From the NCBI GenBank assembly GCA_032111745.1, contig JAULUH010000114.1, positions 1 through 18,678 of the forward strand: a stretch of 18,678 nucleotides of DNA, given 5' to 3'. Made by a program: the position numbers and the translations under genes. This DNA comes from JAULUH01 sp032111745 (GTDB lineage Bacteria > Chloroflexota > Anaerolineae > JAAEKA01). Below the pieces are notes generated by a model. It ran no database searches. It had not been told where the DNA came from and saw only the letters and a program-made list of their open reading frames with translations. Below are positions 1-7,100 of this stretch, piece after piece; the first letter of the stretch is position 1; every line of letters begins with the position of its first letter.

Positions 1-101
1 ACGATAGCATGGGTGGCGCGCAGGCATTGGAGAGGCAAGGATGTCAATCTCGCCCGGTGATAGGTGGGACTGAGGCGGTATGAGTTGGAACGGATGACAC
101 A

Positions 102-150
102 CCGTCCTGGGTGGGATGCCATCCTGTTGCGGACGGAGGCCCGCGCCCTA
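102..150. repeat. Hairpin-forming dispersed repeat upstream of the GT1 gene
   Basis: The outer arms CCGTCC (102-107) and GGACGG (131-136) are perfect inverted copies, with an inner imperfect GGGATG/CATCC pairing. They are followed by GGACGGAGG and a CCCTACG tail ending near 151. A related element with the same 'GGACGGAGG...CCCTACG' layout lies at 6379-6427, and the same tail ends each 97-bp repeat near 6537 and 6665. The element ends only a few bases before the ribosome-binding site of the first gene, so it may sit in that gene's leader. It looks like a small non-coding dispersed repeat; no transposase is associated. Confidence 0.5.
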
Positions 151-155
151 CGATT

Positions 156-161
156 GGAGGT
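156..161 (+). promoter_or_regulatory. Ribosome-binding site fixing the GT1 start
   Basis: GGAGGT lies 6 nt before ATG 168. It selects this ATG over the in-frame GTG at 111, which would place 19 unrelated residues ahead of the normal N-terminal Rossmann strand and would run through the hairpin repeat. Confidence 0.75.
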
Positions 162-167
162 GAGGTG

Positions 168-1403
168 ATGGGACGGTTCCTGTTCTATTCGTTGCCGCTG
201 CGGGGGCACCTGGATTGGGGGGGGATGTTGGGGACGGCGGCGGAGCTGGTGCGGCGGGGGCATGAGGTGCGCTGGGCCAGCGGGCAGGCGGTGGCGGGGG
301 CGGTGATGGAGGCGGGGGTGGCGTTCAGGGCCATGGCGCAGGCGGGGTGGGCGGCGCAGGCGGCGTTGCCGGCGGGGCTGGACGAGGCGGCGCGGCAGGC
401 GCTCAGGCGGCAGCGGGCGCTGGACGCCTGGCTGCATGAGGAGCGGGTGAGCCAGGCGGCGGCGGAGCTGGTGGGGCTGTGCCGGGAATGGCAGCCGGAC
501 CTCCTGGTGACGGAGCCGTATGGGGCGGCGGCGGCGCTGGCCGCGGAGGCGGCGGGAGCCAGGCTGGCGGTGTGTGGCCGGCCGGCAGTGGCAGGCCGGG
601 AGAAGGGCGCTGCCGCGGAGGCCAGGGAGCAGGTGGCGGGCCATGAGGAGACCCGGGGCACGGCGGCCGGGGCGCGGGTGGCGGCGCTGTGCCGGCGGCT
701 GGGCGTGGCGGGGCGGTATTGGCAGGGGGGGCTGATCCGGTCGGACCTGCGGCACGTGGACTATTTCAGCCGGGCGTGGTATGCGGACCTGGCGGATGTG
801 GGGCCGCAGACGCGCTTTGTGGGCAGCGCGGGGCGGCAGGCGGGATTGGCCCGGAGCACGGGGGTGGCGGCAGCGGAAGGGCAGGAGCAGGCGCCGGTGG
901 TGCTGATCACCCTGGGCAGCCTGTTCAACGTGGACCCGCGCTTCTTCGAGGTGGCGGCGGAGGCGGCCTTCCTGGAAGGGGGGAGGCCGGTGGTGGTGAC
1001 GGGCGCGCCGGAGGGGGCGGCGGGGGGCGGGGCGTTGCGGCTGCCGGCGGGCACGGAGGTGCGGGGGTGGGTGGACTTTGAGGCGGTGCTGCCAGGGGTG
1101 GCGGCGGTGGTGCACCATGGGGGGGTGGGGACGACGCACGCGGCGCTGCGGTATGGGCGGCCGCAGGTGGCGGTGCCGCATGCGGGGGATCAGCAGGTGC
1201 AGGCGGGGCGGATCACGCAGGCGGGGGTGGGGTATGGGGTGCGGCCGGCGGATTTCAGCCTGGCGAGCGCGCGGTGGCTGGTGCGGCAGCTGTTGGGGGA
1301 TGGCGAGCTGCGCGGGCGGGCGGCGAGCTGGGCGGCGGCGCTGGGGATGTTGGGCGGGGTGCCGGCGGCGGCGAGCGCGCTGGAGGGGCTGGTGGAAGGC
1401 TGA
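168..1403 (+). CDS. GT1-family (MGT/UGT-like) glycosyltransferase
   Basis: This is a 411-aa GT-B fold glycosyltransferase of the GT1 family, which moves a sugar from a nucleotide-sugar donor to a lipid, macrolide or other small acceptor in the cytoplasm. The N-terminal Rossmann strand MGRFLFYSLPLRGH carries a GH pair (residues 13-14) where the family has its catalytic His. The C-terminal donor-binding half is clear: VLITLGS (245-251), then HHGGVGTTHAALRYGRPQV (316-334) and VPHAGDQ (336-342) ending in the D-Q pair expected to contact the donor sugar. Length is normal. The start is set by a good RBS at 156-161. The coding strand is extremely rich in G, including runs of 6-8 G. It stands alone before a repeat block and a new promoter. 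The acceptor cannot be told from sequence; a role with the downstream polysaccharide genes is only suggested by position. Confidence 0.85.
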   Translation: MGRFLFYSLPLRGHLDWGGMLGTAAELVRRGHEVRWASGQAVAGAVMEAGVAFRAMAQAGWAAQAALPAGLDEAARQALRRQRALDAWLHEERVSQAAAELVGLCREWQPDLLVTEPYGAAAALAAEAAGARLAVCGRPAVAGREKGAAAEAREQVAGHEETRGTAAGARVAALCRRLGVAGRYWQGGLIRSDLRHVDYFSRAWYADLADVGPQTRFVGSAGRQAGLARSTGVAAAEGQEQAPVVLITLGSLFNVDPRFFEVAAEAAFLEGGRPVVVTGAPEGAAGGGALRLPAGTEVRGWVDFEAVLPGVAAVVHHGGVGTTHAALRYGRPQVAVPHAGDQQVQAGRITQAGVGYGVRPADFSLASARWLVRQLLGDGELRGRAASWAAALGMLGGVPAAASALEGLVEG

Positions 1404-1414
1404 GAACACGGACA

Positions 1415-1567
1415 CCAGAGGGGCACCGCAGAGGCGCAGAGTTCGCAAAGGGGAAACAAGACCGGAGGAGTCCAGAGGGGCACCGCAGAGGCGCAGAGTT
1501 CGCAAAGGGGAAATAAGACCGGAGGAGTCCAGAGGAGAACCGCAGAGGCGCAGAGTTCGCAAAGGGG
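1415..1567. repeat. 57-bp tandem repeat, 2.7 copies
   Basis: Copies start at 1415, 1472 and 1529. The first two are nearly identical (AAACAAG against AAATAAG in the spacer). The third is intact through CCGCAGAGGCGCAGAG and TTCGCAAAGGGG, then diverges. The core is a member of the 'accgcagaggcgcagag' family of non-coding dispersed repeats, and a related 74-bp version occurs at 15109-15256. An open frame crosses it, but the translation is low-complexity basic sequence and unlikely to be a protein. Confidence 0.9.
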
Positions 1568-1594
1568 TGGCTCTGCGGTTCCCCTCCGGGATGG

Positions 1595-1624
1595 CTTCCA
1601 GGACTGGGGGCTTCGTGGTATAAT
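1595..1624 (+). promoter_or_regulatory. Extended -10 sigma70-type promoter of the EPS genes
   Basis: A perfect TATAAT (1619-1624) is preceded by TG-n (1616-1618), giving an extended -10 element TGGTATAAT. The -35 candidate is weak (CTTCCA at 1595-1600, 18-bp spacer). Transcription would start near 1631, giving a leader of about 55 nt to the GTG start at 1686. Similar TGG-preceded -10 boxes occur upstream of hdrC and, on the other strand, upstream of the small membrane peptide. Confidence 0.65.
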
Positions 1625-1685
1625 CCGCGGGCAGCGCGTGGTTGAGGCCAGGCGCGAGACCTTTGGGCACGCGCGGGATCGACCT

Positions 1686-2849
1686 GTGAAACACGTCGGG
1701 ATCAACGGCCAGCTGCTGTCGGGCAGCCAGAGCTATCGCAGCGCCGGAGTCAGCGGCTATATTGGCCAGCTGCTGGCGCATCTGCCGGCGGCGGCGCCGG
1801 ACTTGCGGCTGACGGCTTATGTGCCGGGTGGGGCGCAGGTGGCCGGCGGCGTGGCGTTGCAGCGCAGCGAGGGCTGGGACACCCGCAGCCCCTGGCGGCG
1901 CATCCTGTGGGAGCAGCTGGCGGTGCCGGAGCTGGTGCGGCGGCAGGGGCTGGACCTGTGGCACGCCACGGTGAACGTGGCGCCGGTGGCGGGCCGGTGC
2001 CCGGCGGTGGTGACGGTGCACGACCTGAGCTTCCTGCGCTATCCCGAGGCCTTTCCGGTGCTGCAGCGGCTGTACCTGCGCACGCAGGTGTTGCGCAGCT
2101 TGCGGGCGGCGCGGCGGGTGATTGCGGTGTCGGCAGCCACCGGGCAGGACGTGATGGCGCTGGCCGGGCTGCCGGCGGAAAGGATCGACGTGGTGCCCAA
2201 CGGCGTGGATGCAGCCTTTGGCGTGGCGCCGGCGGCGGAGGTGGCGGCCTTCCGGGCGCGGCGGGGGCTGCCCGAGCGCTACATCCTGCACCTGGGCACC
2301 CTGGAGCCGCGCAAGAACCTGGTGCGGCTGGTGCGGGCCTTTGGCCGGGTGCGGGTGGCGGATTTGGCCGATGTGAAGCTGGTGCTGGCGGGGGGCAAGG
2401 GCTGGGACTACGCCAATATCTACCAGGAGGTGAGCCGGCTGGGGCTGGAGGCCGAGGTGGTGTTCGCCGGCTACGTGGCGGACGAGGAGCTGCCCTGGTG
2501 GTACCGGGGGGCGGCCGTGTTCGCGTACCCGTCCCTGATGGAGGGCTTCGGGCTGCCGGTGCTCGAGGCCATGGCCTGTGGGGTGCCGGTGGTGACCTCC
2601 AACGTGTCGGCGCTGCCGGAGGTGGCGGGGGAGGCGGCGTTGCTGGTCGATCCCACGGATGAGGAGGCGCTGGCGGAGGCGCTGCGGGCCGTGTTGAGCG
2701 ACGGGGGCCTGGCCCGGGAGCTGGGCGTGGAGGGAAGGCGGCGGGCGGTGCGCTACCGGTGGGAGCGCACGGCGGAGGAGACGGCGGCGGTCTACCGGCG
2801 CGGCCTGGGCCTGGCGGTGCGGCCGGCGGCAGGGCAGAACGCAGCATGA
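1686..2849 (+). CDS. GT4-family (group 1) glycosyltransferase
   Basis: This 387-aa retaining GT-B glycosyltransferase probably adds a mannosyl or similar residue to a lipid-linked exopolysaccharide repeat unit on the inner face of the membrane. Visible family marks are VHDLSFLRYP (111-120), PNGVD (171-175), LHLGTLEPRKN (201-211), and the EX7E donor motif EGFGLPVLE (E286, E294). After that come the usual ACGVPVV and ALPEVAGEAALLVDP segments. The GTG at 1686 is chosen because MKHVGINGQLL is a typical GT4 beginning; the earlier in-frame GTG at 1638 lies only about 7 nt after the predicted transcription start and adds 16 unlike residues. No strong RBS is seen. The stop overlaps the next gene's start by 4 bp (ATGA), so the two are translationally coupled. 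The sugar specificity is not determined. Confidence 0.9.
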   Translation: MKHVGINGQLLSGSQSYRSAGVSGYIGQLLAHLPAAAPDLRLTAYVPGGAQVAGGVALQRSEGWDTRSPWRRILWEQLAVPELVRRQGLDLWHATVNVAPVAGRCPAVVTVHDLSFLRYPEAFPVLQRLYLRTQVLRSLRAARRVIAVSAATGQDVMALAGLPAERIDVVPNGVDAAFGVAPAAEVAAFRARRGLPERYILHLGTLEPRKNLVRLVRAFGRVRVADLADVKLVLAGGKGWDYANIYQEVSRLGLEAEVVFAGYVADEELPWWYRGAAVFAYPSLMEGFGLPVLEAMACGVPVVTSNVSALPEVAGEAALLVDPTDEEALAEALRAVLSDGGLARELGVEGRRRAVRYRWERTAEETAAVYRRGLGLAVRPAAGQNAA

Positions 2850-4273
2850 ACGAGCGCCTGCAGCAGACCGTGACCGGCCTGACGGTGATCACGGACGTGG
2901 TGTTGATGATGCTGGCCTTTGGACTGGCCTACGTGGTGCGCTACCAGCTGCAGTGGTTCCGCACCGTGGATCCGGCCTATTACACGACCTTCTGGCCCTA
3001 CGTGCCGATGGCGGCGTTGTTGACGGGGCTGGTGCTGGCGGCCTTCATCATGGGAGGGGTGTATCGCCCCCGGCGGGGGGCGACGGCGGCGGACGAGCTG
3101 TACGCCGTGATCAGCGGGGTAGCGACGGCCTTCGTGGTGCTGGTGTTCATCGTATTCTTCTGGCGCCCGCTGGTCTATTCCCGCCTGATCTTCGTCTACA
3201 CGGCGGCGCTGATGATCGTGCTGCTGGGGATGGCCCGGCTGGTGCGGCGGGCGATCCTGGGCTATCTGCGGCGGCGGGGGACGGGGGTAGACCGGGTGCT
3301 GATCGTGGGCTCGGGCGAGTTGGGCCGGCGGGTGATGCGCAACCTGGCGGCGCAGCCGGAGCAGGGCTACCAGGTGGTGGGCTTTGTGGACGACGACCCG
3401 GAGAAGGCCGCCACGGACCTCGGGCGGACGCCGGCCCTCGGCACCACGGCGGACGTGCCGCGGCTGCTGCGGGAGCAGGAGGTCGACGAGTTGATCATCA
3501 CCCTGCCGTCGAGCGCGCAGCCCAAGATCATGCGCCTGGTGGAGGAGTGCCTGGAGGCGGGGGTGCGGCCGCGGCTGGTGCCGGACATGTACCAGATGAG
3601 CCTGAGCGGGGTGGCGGTGGAGGAGGTGGCGGGCATCCCCATGCTCAGCCCCTACGAGACCCGGCTCAGCCCCTCGGCGGCGACCATGAAGCGGGGGACG
3701 GACGTGCTGGGCAGCGCGCTGCTGCTGCTGGTGCTGTCGCCGCTGCTGCTGCTGGTAGCGGTGCTGATTCGGCTGGACAGCCCGGGCCCGGCCATCTTCA
3801 GCCAGCTGCGGGTGGGGCGGGGGGGCAGGACGTTCCATGTCTACAAGTTTCGCTCGATGGTGCAGAACGCGGACGCCCTGAAGGAGGCCATGCGCGACCT
3901 GAACGAGGCCGCAGGGCCGATGTTCAAGATCCGCGACGACCCGCGGGTGACGCGGGTGGGGCGGGTGCTGCGCAAGACGAGCATCGACGAGCTGCCGCAG
4001 CTGTGGAACGTGTTGCGGGGCGACATGAGCCTGGTGGGGCCGCGGCCGGCGCTGCCCGAGGAGGTGGCGGGTTACCGGGAGTGGCACCGCATGCGGCTGA
4101 ATGCGGCGCCGGGCATTACCGGCCTGTGGCAGATCAGTGGCCGCAGCGACCTGCCGTTCGACGATATGGTGTTGTTGGACCTGTACTACATCGAGAACTG
4201 GACTCCCCTGTTGGATTTCAGCATCATGGTGCGCACCGTGCCGAAGATCCTCTTTGGCGAAGGCGCCTACTGA
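2846..4273 (+). CDS. Exopolysaccharide polyprenyl-phosphate sugar phosphotransferase
   Basis: This 475-aa integral membrane enzyme of the WbaP/WcaJ type moves a hexose-1-phosphate from a UDP-sugar to undecaprenyl phosphate, the first step of an exopolysaccharide repeat unit. About four N-terminal membrane segments lie within residues 10-130. A cytoplasmic Rossmann-like domain (about 148-270) starts VLIVGSGELG. A further hydrophobic stretch (288-310) leads into the catalytic C-terminal domain with DSPGP (311-315), KFRSM (334-338), DELPQLWNVLRGDMSLVGPRP (381-401, split by no gap) and PGITGLWQI (422-430). Length and domain order are normal. ATG 2846 overlaps the preceding stop, which fits coupling to the GT4 gene. 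Flippase, polymerase and export genes are not in the window, so this is a fragment of an EPS locus or a minimal pair. Confidence 0.93.
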   Translation: MNERLQQTVTGLTVITDVVLMMLAFGLAYVVRYQLQWFRTVDPAYYTTFWPYVPMAALLTGLVLAAFIMGGVYRPRRGATAADELYAVISGVATAFVVLVFIVFFWRPLVYSRLIFVYTAALMIVLLGMARLVRRAILGYLRRRGTGVDRVLIVGSGELGRRVMRNLAAQPEQGYQVVGFVDDDPEKAATDLGRTPALGTTADVPRLLREQEVDELIITLPSSAQPKIMRLVEECLEAGVRPRLVPDMYQMSLSGVAVEEVAGIPMLSPYETRLSPSAATMKRGTDVLGSALLLLVLSPLLLLVAVLIRLDSPGPAIFSQLRVGRGGRTFHVYKFRSMVQNADALKEAMRDLNEAAGPMFKIRDDPRVTRVGRVLRKTSIDELPQLWNVLRGDMSLVGPRPALPEEVAGYREWHRMRLNAAPGITGLWQISGRSDLPFDDMVLLDLYYIENWTPLLDFSIMVRTVPKILFGEGAY

Positions 4274-4299
4274 CCCCACGGTGAGGACAAGGATCGGCC

Positions 4300-5487
4300 A
4301 TGCCTGAGCTTACCCCCCAAGACGAGACCGCCTGCATCGAGTTCCTGCGCGACCTGGTGCGCACGCCGAGCCTATCGGGGGGGGAGGAGGCGGTGGCGGC
4401 GCGGGTGGCCGAGGAGATGCGTTGCGCCGGCTTCGAGCAGGTGAGCACGGACGCCGCCGGCAACGTGATCGGCCGGCTGGGCAGCGGCGGGGGCTCCCGG
4501 CTGCTGTTCAACGCGCACATGGACACCGTGGGGTTGGGCAACCTGGCGGCCTGGCGCCGCGATCCCTTGGGGGCGGAGGTGGAGGACGGGGTGCTATACG
4601 GGCGGGGGGCGTGCGACACCAAGGCGGCGCTGGCGGCGATGATCACCAGTGCGCGACTGCTGGCGCGGGGTGCGAAGACGCTGAAGGGGGAGCTGATCAT
4701 GGCGGCCGTGGTGCAGGAGGAGCCGTGCGAGGGCATGGCGATGCGGGCGATCGTGGAGGAGGGGGGGCTGTGGCCGAGCTTCGTGGTGTTGGGCGAGCCG
4801 ACGGACCTACAGGTGGCGGTGGGCCAGCGGGGCCGCACGGAGCTGCGGGTGGTGACCGAGGGGCGGGCGTGCCATGCGTCGGCGCCGGAGCTGGGGGACA
4901 ACGCGCTGGTGGCGGCGGCGCGGGTGGTGTTTGGGGTGGAGCTCTTGGCCAGCCAGCTGGCCGAGGACCCGGTGCTGGGCAAGGGCAGCATCGCGGTGAC
5001 CGGCATTCACTGCACGGCGGGCAGCCGGAACATGATCCCGGACAGCTGCGAGCTGATCATCGACCGGCGGCTGACCATGGGGGAGACGCGCGAGCGGGCG
5101 CTGGCGGAGATCCGCCAGATCATGGAGCGGGAGAGGGTGAAGGGCACGGTGGCAGTGGCGGACTACGCGCACACCACCTACACGGGCTACGTGAGCCGGG
5201 GCCAGGAGTACTACCCGCCGTGGCTGATGGCCGGCGACGCGCCGCTGGTGAAGGGGGTGGTGAAGGCGCTGGAGCGGGCGCTGGGGCAGCGGCCGCGGAC
5301 AAAGGTGTGGCGGTTTTCGACGGATGGGACGTATACCCGGGGGACGGCCGGCATCCCCACGGTGGGCTTCGGGCCGGGCGAGGAGCGCCATGCGCACACG
5401 GTGGAGGAGCAGGTACGGGTGGCGGACGTGTTGGCGGCGGTAGAAGGGTACGCGCAGATCGCGCGGGAGCTGTTAGGCAGGCGCTGA
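4300..5487 (+). CDS. M20-family zinc metallohydrolase (YgeY/ArgE/DapE-like)
   Basis: This 395-aa cytoplasmic di-zinc amidohydrolase of the M20 peptidase/deacylase family most resembles the YgeY branch. All expected residues are present: HMD (H73, catalytic D75), bridging D106 in GRGACDTK, catalytic E140 with ligand E141 in QEEP, E166 in LGEPTD, and H366 in HAHTVEE. The lid/dimerisation domain spans roughly residues 180-295, including the family segment RACHASAPELGDNAL. ATG 4300 follows an AAGGA-type RBS. It begins 26 bp after the sugar transferase and its stop overlaps the following methyltransferase by one base. The YgeY group is associated with selenium-linked purine or amino-acid metabolism in other bacteria, but no such partners are seen here, so the substrate (an N-acyl amino acid, carbamoyl compound or dipeptide) is unknown. 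Confidence 0.88.
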   Translation: MPELTPQDETACIEFLRDLVRTPSLSGGEEAVAARVAEEMRCAGFEQVSTDAAGNVIGRLGSGGGSRLLFNAHMDTVGLGNLAAWRRDPLGAEVEDGVLYGRGACDTKAALAAMITSARLLARGAKTLKGELIMAAVVQEEPCEGMAMRAIVEEGGLWPSFVVLGEPTDLQVAVGQRGRTELRVVTEGRACHASAPELGDNALVAAARVVFGVELLASQLAEDPVLGKGSIAVTGIHCTAGSRNMIPDSCELIIDRRLTMGETRERALAEIRQIMERERVKGTVAVADYAHTTYTGYVSRGQEYYPPWLMAGDAPLVKGVVKALERALGQRPRTKVWRFSTDGTYTRGTAGIPTVGFGPGEERHAHTVEEQVRVADVLAAVEGYAQIARELLGRR

Positions 5488-6317
5488 TGGACTGGCAACA
5501 CTATTTGACCGACTACGACGAGGGGCTGGGGCTGGTGTACGAGCGCTTCGTGCTGAACGACTTCCTGCTGCAGCTGAAGGCGCGCTATGGGATCAGCACC
5601 GTGCTGGAAGCGCCGCTCTTTGGCATGGCGGGGGTGAGCGGGATCAACAGCGTGGCGCTGGCGGAGGCCGGCTGCCGGGTGACCCTGGCCGACGACCAGG
5701 CGGCGCGGCTGGAAGGCATCCAACGCATCTGGGGGGAGCTTGAGCTGCCGGTGGACCTGGTGCAGGTGCGGGACTGGGGGCGGCTGCCGTTTCCGGAGCG
5801 GAGCTTCGACCTGGCCTGGGAGTGGGCCGGGCTGTGGTACCTGCCGGACGCCGAGGCACTGTTGCGGGAGCTGGTGCGAGTGAGCCGGGGGCTGGTGTTC
5901 GTGGCCATGCCCAACCGCTGGCAGGTGGGCTACGCGCTGCGCAAATTTGTGCTGGACCGGCCGTTCTTCGAGGAGATTGGCGAGCGGGAGTTCTGGGCCA
6001 ACATGGGGCCGGTGCGGCAGATCCTGGAGGGGGTGGGGGTGGTGATCGTGGAGGAGGGGGTGCTGGATGTGCCGCCGTGGCCGGACACCGTGATGCCGGC
6101 CGGCGAGGTATTGCAGCGGCTGGGGATCAGGTCGCAGCGGCTGCAGGACCAGTTCAGCGGGGAGGGGTGGGAGTGGTCGACCATGGCCTATTACCTGGGG
6201 CAGCAGCCGGAGCTGCGGGAGCGGGTGATGCGCTATGCGTGGCTGGACCAGGCGCGGCTGCCGTGGCAGGTGAAGGCGGTGTGGGCGCATCACCGGTATG
6301 TGGTGGGGCGGGTGTAG
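5487..6317 (+). CDS. SAM-dependent methyltransferase, divergent class I
   Basis: A 276-aa protein with the layout of a Methyltransf_11-like class I methyltransferase. The SAM-binding loop is TVLEAPLFGMAGVSG (38-52), with the Gly-rich turn altered from the usual E-x-G-x-G-x-G. VTLADD (65-70) is the acidic strand-2 end. SFDLAWEWAGLWYLPD (106-121) followed by LLRELVRVSRG (125-135) matches the motif-IV and post-motif region. The remaining 140 residues are not recognised. Its ATG overlaps the preceding TGA (TGATG), so it is coupled to the M20 hydrolase and the two may act on the same small molecule. The altered loop lowers certainty about catalysis. The substrate is unknown. Confidence 0.7.
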   Translation: MDWQHYLTDYDEGLGLVYERFVLNDFLLQLKARYGISTVLEAPLFGMAGVSGINSVALAEAGCRVTLADDQAARLEGIQRIWGELELPVDLVQVRDWGRLPFPERSFDLAWEWAGLWYLPDAEALLRELVRVSRGLVFVAMPNRWQVGYALRKFVLDRPFFEEIGEREFWANMGPVRQILEGVGVVIVEEGVLDVPPWPDTVMPAGEVLQRLGIRSQRLQDQFSGEGWEWSTMAYYLGQQPELRERVMRYAWLDQARLPWQVKAVWAHHRYVVGRV

Positions 6318-6378
6318 GGGCAGGAAGGCGCGAAGAAGGCAGGAAGAAGAGGCGACAGCACGAAGAGGGCGGGCACAT

Positions 6379-6427
6379 CGTCCCGGACGGGATGATATCC
6401 TGTCCGGGACGGAGGCGCCGCCCCTAC
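6379..6427. repeat. Palindromic dispersed repeat with 14-bp stem
   Basis: CGTCCCGGACGGGA (6379-6392) pairs with TCCTGTCCGGGACG (6398-6411) around a 5-nt loop TGATA, with a single G-T wobble. The right arm runs into GGACGGAGG and CCCTACG, the same tail seen after the hairpin at 102-136. It lies about 60 bp after the methyltransferase stop, so it could also serve as a factor-independent terminator, though no T-run follows. Confidence 0.65.
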
Positions 6428-6440
6428 GAGGGGATGGAAG

Positions 6441-6665
6441 GTCTTGATGCAGCTTGGAGGCGGGTGATGAGGCGCGGGGCAAAGGCCAGATCACGCGGGT
6501 GCCAGGACTGGGCGGCCGCGGAGGGCCGCACCCTACGCGGGGATGAGGGGTTTACGCGGGGATGTGGGGTCTTGATGCAGCTTGGAGGCGGGTGATGAGG
6601 CGCGGGGCACAGGCCAGATCACGCGGGTGCCAGGACTGGGCGGCCGCGGAGGGCCGCACCCTACG
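6441..6665. repeat. 97-bp direct repeat, two copies, 128 bp apart
   Basis: Copy A spans 6441-6537 and copy B 6569-6665. They run from GTCTTGATGCAGCTTGGAGG to GGGCCGCACCCTACG and differ mainly at one spot (GCAAAGG against GCACAGG). Such near-identity in non-coding DNA suggests a recent duplication or gene conversion. The end CCCTACG is shared with the hairpin elements near 150 and 6427. Confidence 0.9.
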
Positions 6666-6667
6666 AG

Positions 6668-6753
6668 GTGATGGGGGGTCTTGAGGCAGCCAGGAGGCAG
6701 GTGATGGGAGGTCTTGAGGCAGCCAGGAGGCAGGTGATGGGGGGTCTTGAGGC
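6668..6753. repeat. 33-bp minisatellite, about 2.6 copies
   Basis: Units begin at 6668, 6701 and 6734 with GTGATGGGGGGTCTTGAGGC, and the first two continue with AGCCAGGAGGCAG. The third copy runs into AGAAAAGGGG. The 33-bp length keeps a reading frame (11 residues per unit), but no RBS or family supports translation. The GTCTTGA(T/G)GCAG start matches the beginning of the 97-bp repeat, so it probably arose from it. Confidence 0.85.
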
Positions 6754-6860
6754 AGAAAAGGGGAGGGGGAGAGGCGCGGGGGAAAGGGGTTCGGGCGCAG
6801 GCAAGTGGGGTGGCGAGGTGCTGGGCCCAGTGGGGGAGTTGTCCCCTGAAAAGAAAGTGC

Positions 6861-6889
6861 TTGCGCTCCACGGAAACTTGTGGTAGAAT
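6861..6889 (+). promoter_or_regulatory. Promoter of the hdr-mvh operon
   Basis: TTGCGC (6861-6866) is separated by 17 bp from TAGAAT (6884-6889), which is preceded by TG-G (6881-6883) as in an extended -10 box. Transcription would begin near 6896, leaving about 210 nt before the hdrC start. It is the best sigma70-type promoter between the repeats and the operon. Confidence 0.6.
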
Positions 6890-6895
6890 TCACGT
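6878..6895. promoter_or_regulatory. Rex-like or CRP/FNR-like operator dyad over the -10 box
   Basis: TTGTGGTAGAATTCACGT keeps the TTGTG and TTCAC parts, with the GTG-N8-CAC core and spacing, of the Rex operator (TTGTGAA-N4-TTCACAA). It also fits TGTGR-N6-YCACR of CRP/FNR sites in 8 of 10 CRP positions. Because it covers the -10 element, binding would be expected to repress. A redox (NADH/NAD+) switch on an H2-linked operon would make sense, but no Rex or CRP-type DNA-binding gene lies in the window. Confidence 0.45.
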
Positions 6896-6993
6896 GTGCA
6901 AAGCGAAGGCTTCTGCAGGCCTCCTCCGAGCACCGGAGCATGTCGCCAAGCGTTCGCGGCAAGATCACCTCTTTCTACCCATCGCCAACCGAA

Positions 6994-7012
6994 GACGGCT
7001 GGTGCAGCTGTC
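6994..7012 (+). other. Stem-loop in the hdr leader
   Basis: GACGGCTG (6994-7001) pairs with CAGCTGTC (7005-7012) around a GTG loop, 8 bp with one G-U pair. A second small hairpin, CTCCG-AGCAC-CGGAG, lies just upstream near 6925-6939. No known riboswitch core was recognised. Confidence 0.3.
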
Positions 7013-7093
7013 CGAGGCCCCAAAGACAATAGCGTAGTCGACCTGGCGGTTGCCTTCAGACAACGTCGTGGGCGCATGGCTCGCCCCAGTCTC

Positions 7094-7100
7094 GAGGAGG
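7094..7100 (+). promoter_or_regulatory. Ribosome-binding site fixing the hdrC start
   Basis: GAGGAGG lies 6 nt before ATG 7107. It excludes the longer in-frame reading from 7050, whose extra 19 residues are not HdrC-like. Confidence 0.8.

Noticed and set aside
1..60. Possible last 19 codons of an upstream plus-strand gene ending at TGA 58-60
   Set aside because: The frame is open and the residues look plausible, but it is too short to separate from chance; frame 3 is open just as far.
1415..1567. Tandem units as a CRISPR array
   Set aside because: Units are contiguous 57-bp copies with no unique spacers, and no cas gene is present.
2792..4279. 495-codon minus-strand open frame opposite the sugar phosphotransferase
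   Set aside because: His/Arg/Gln-rich shadow of a well-conserved plus-strand membrane enzyme.
6668..6886. Possible 72-aa protein with 11-residue repeats
   Set aside because: It is the translation of the 33-bp minisatellite; no RBS, starts with GTG inside the repeat, and ends in the hdr promoter.
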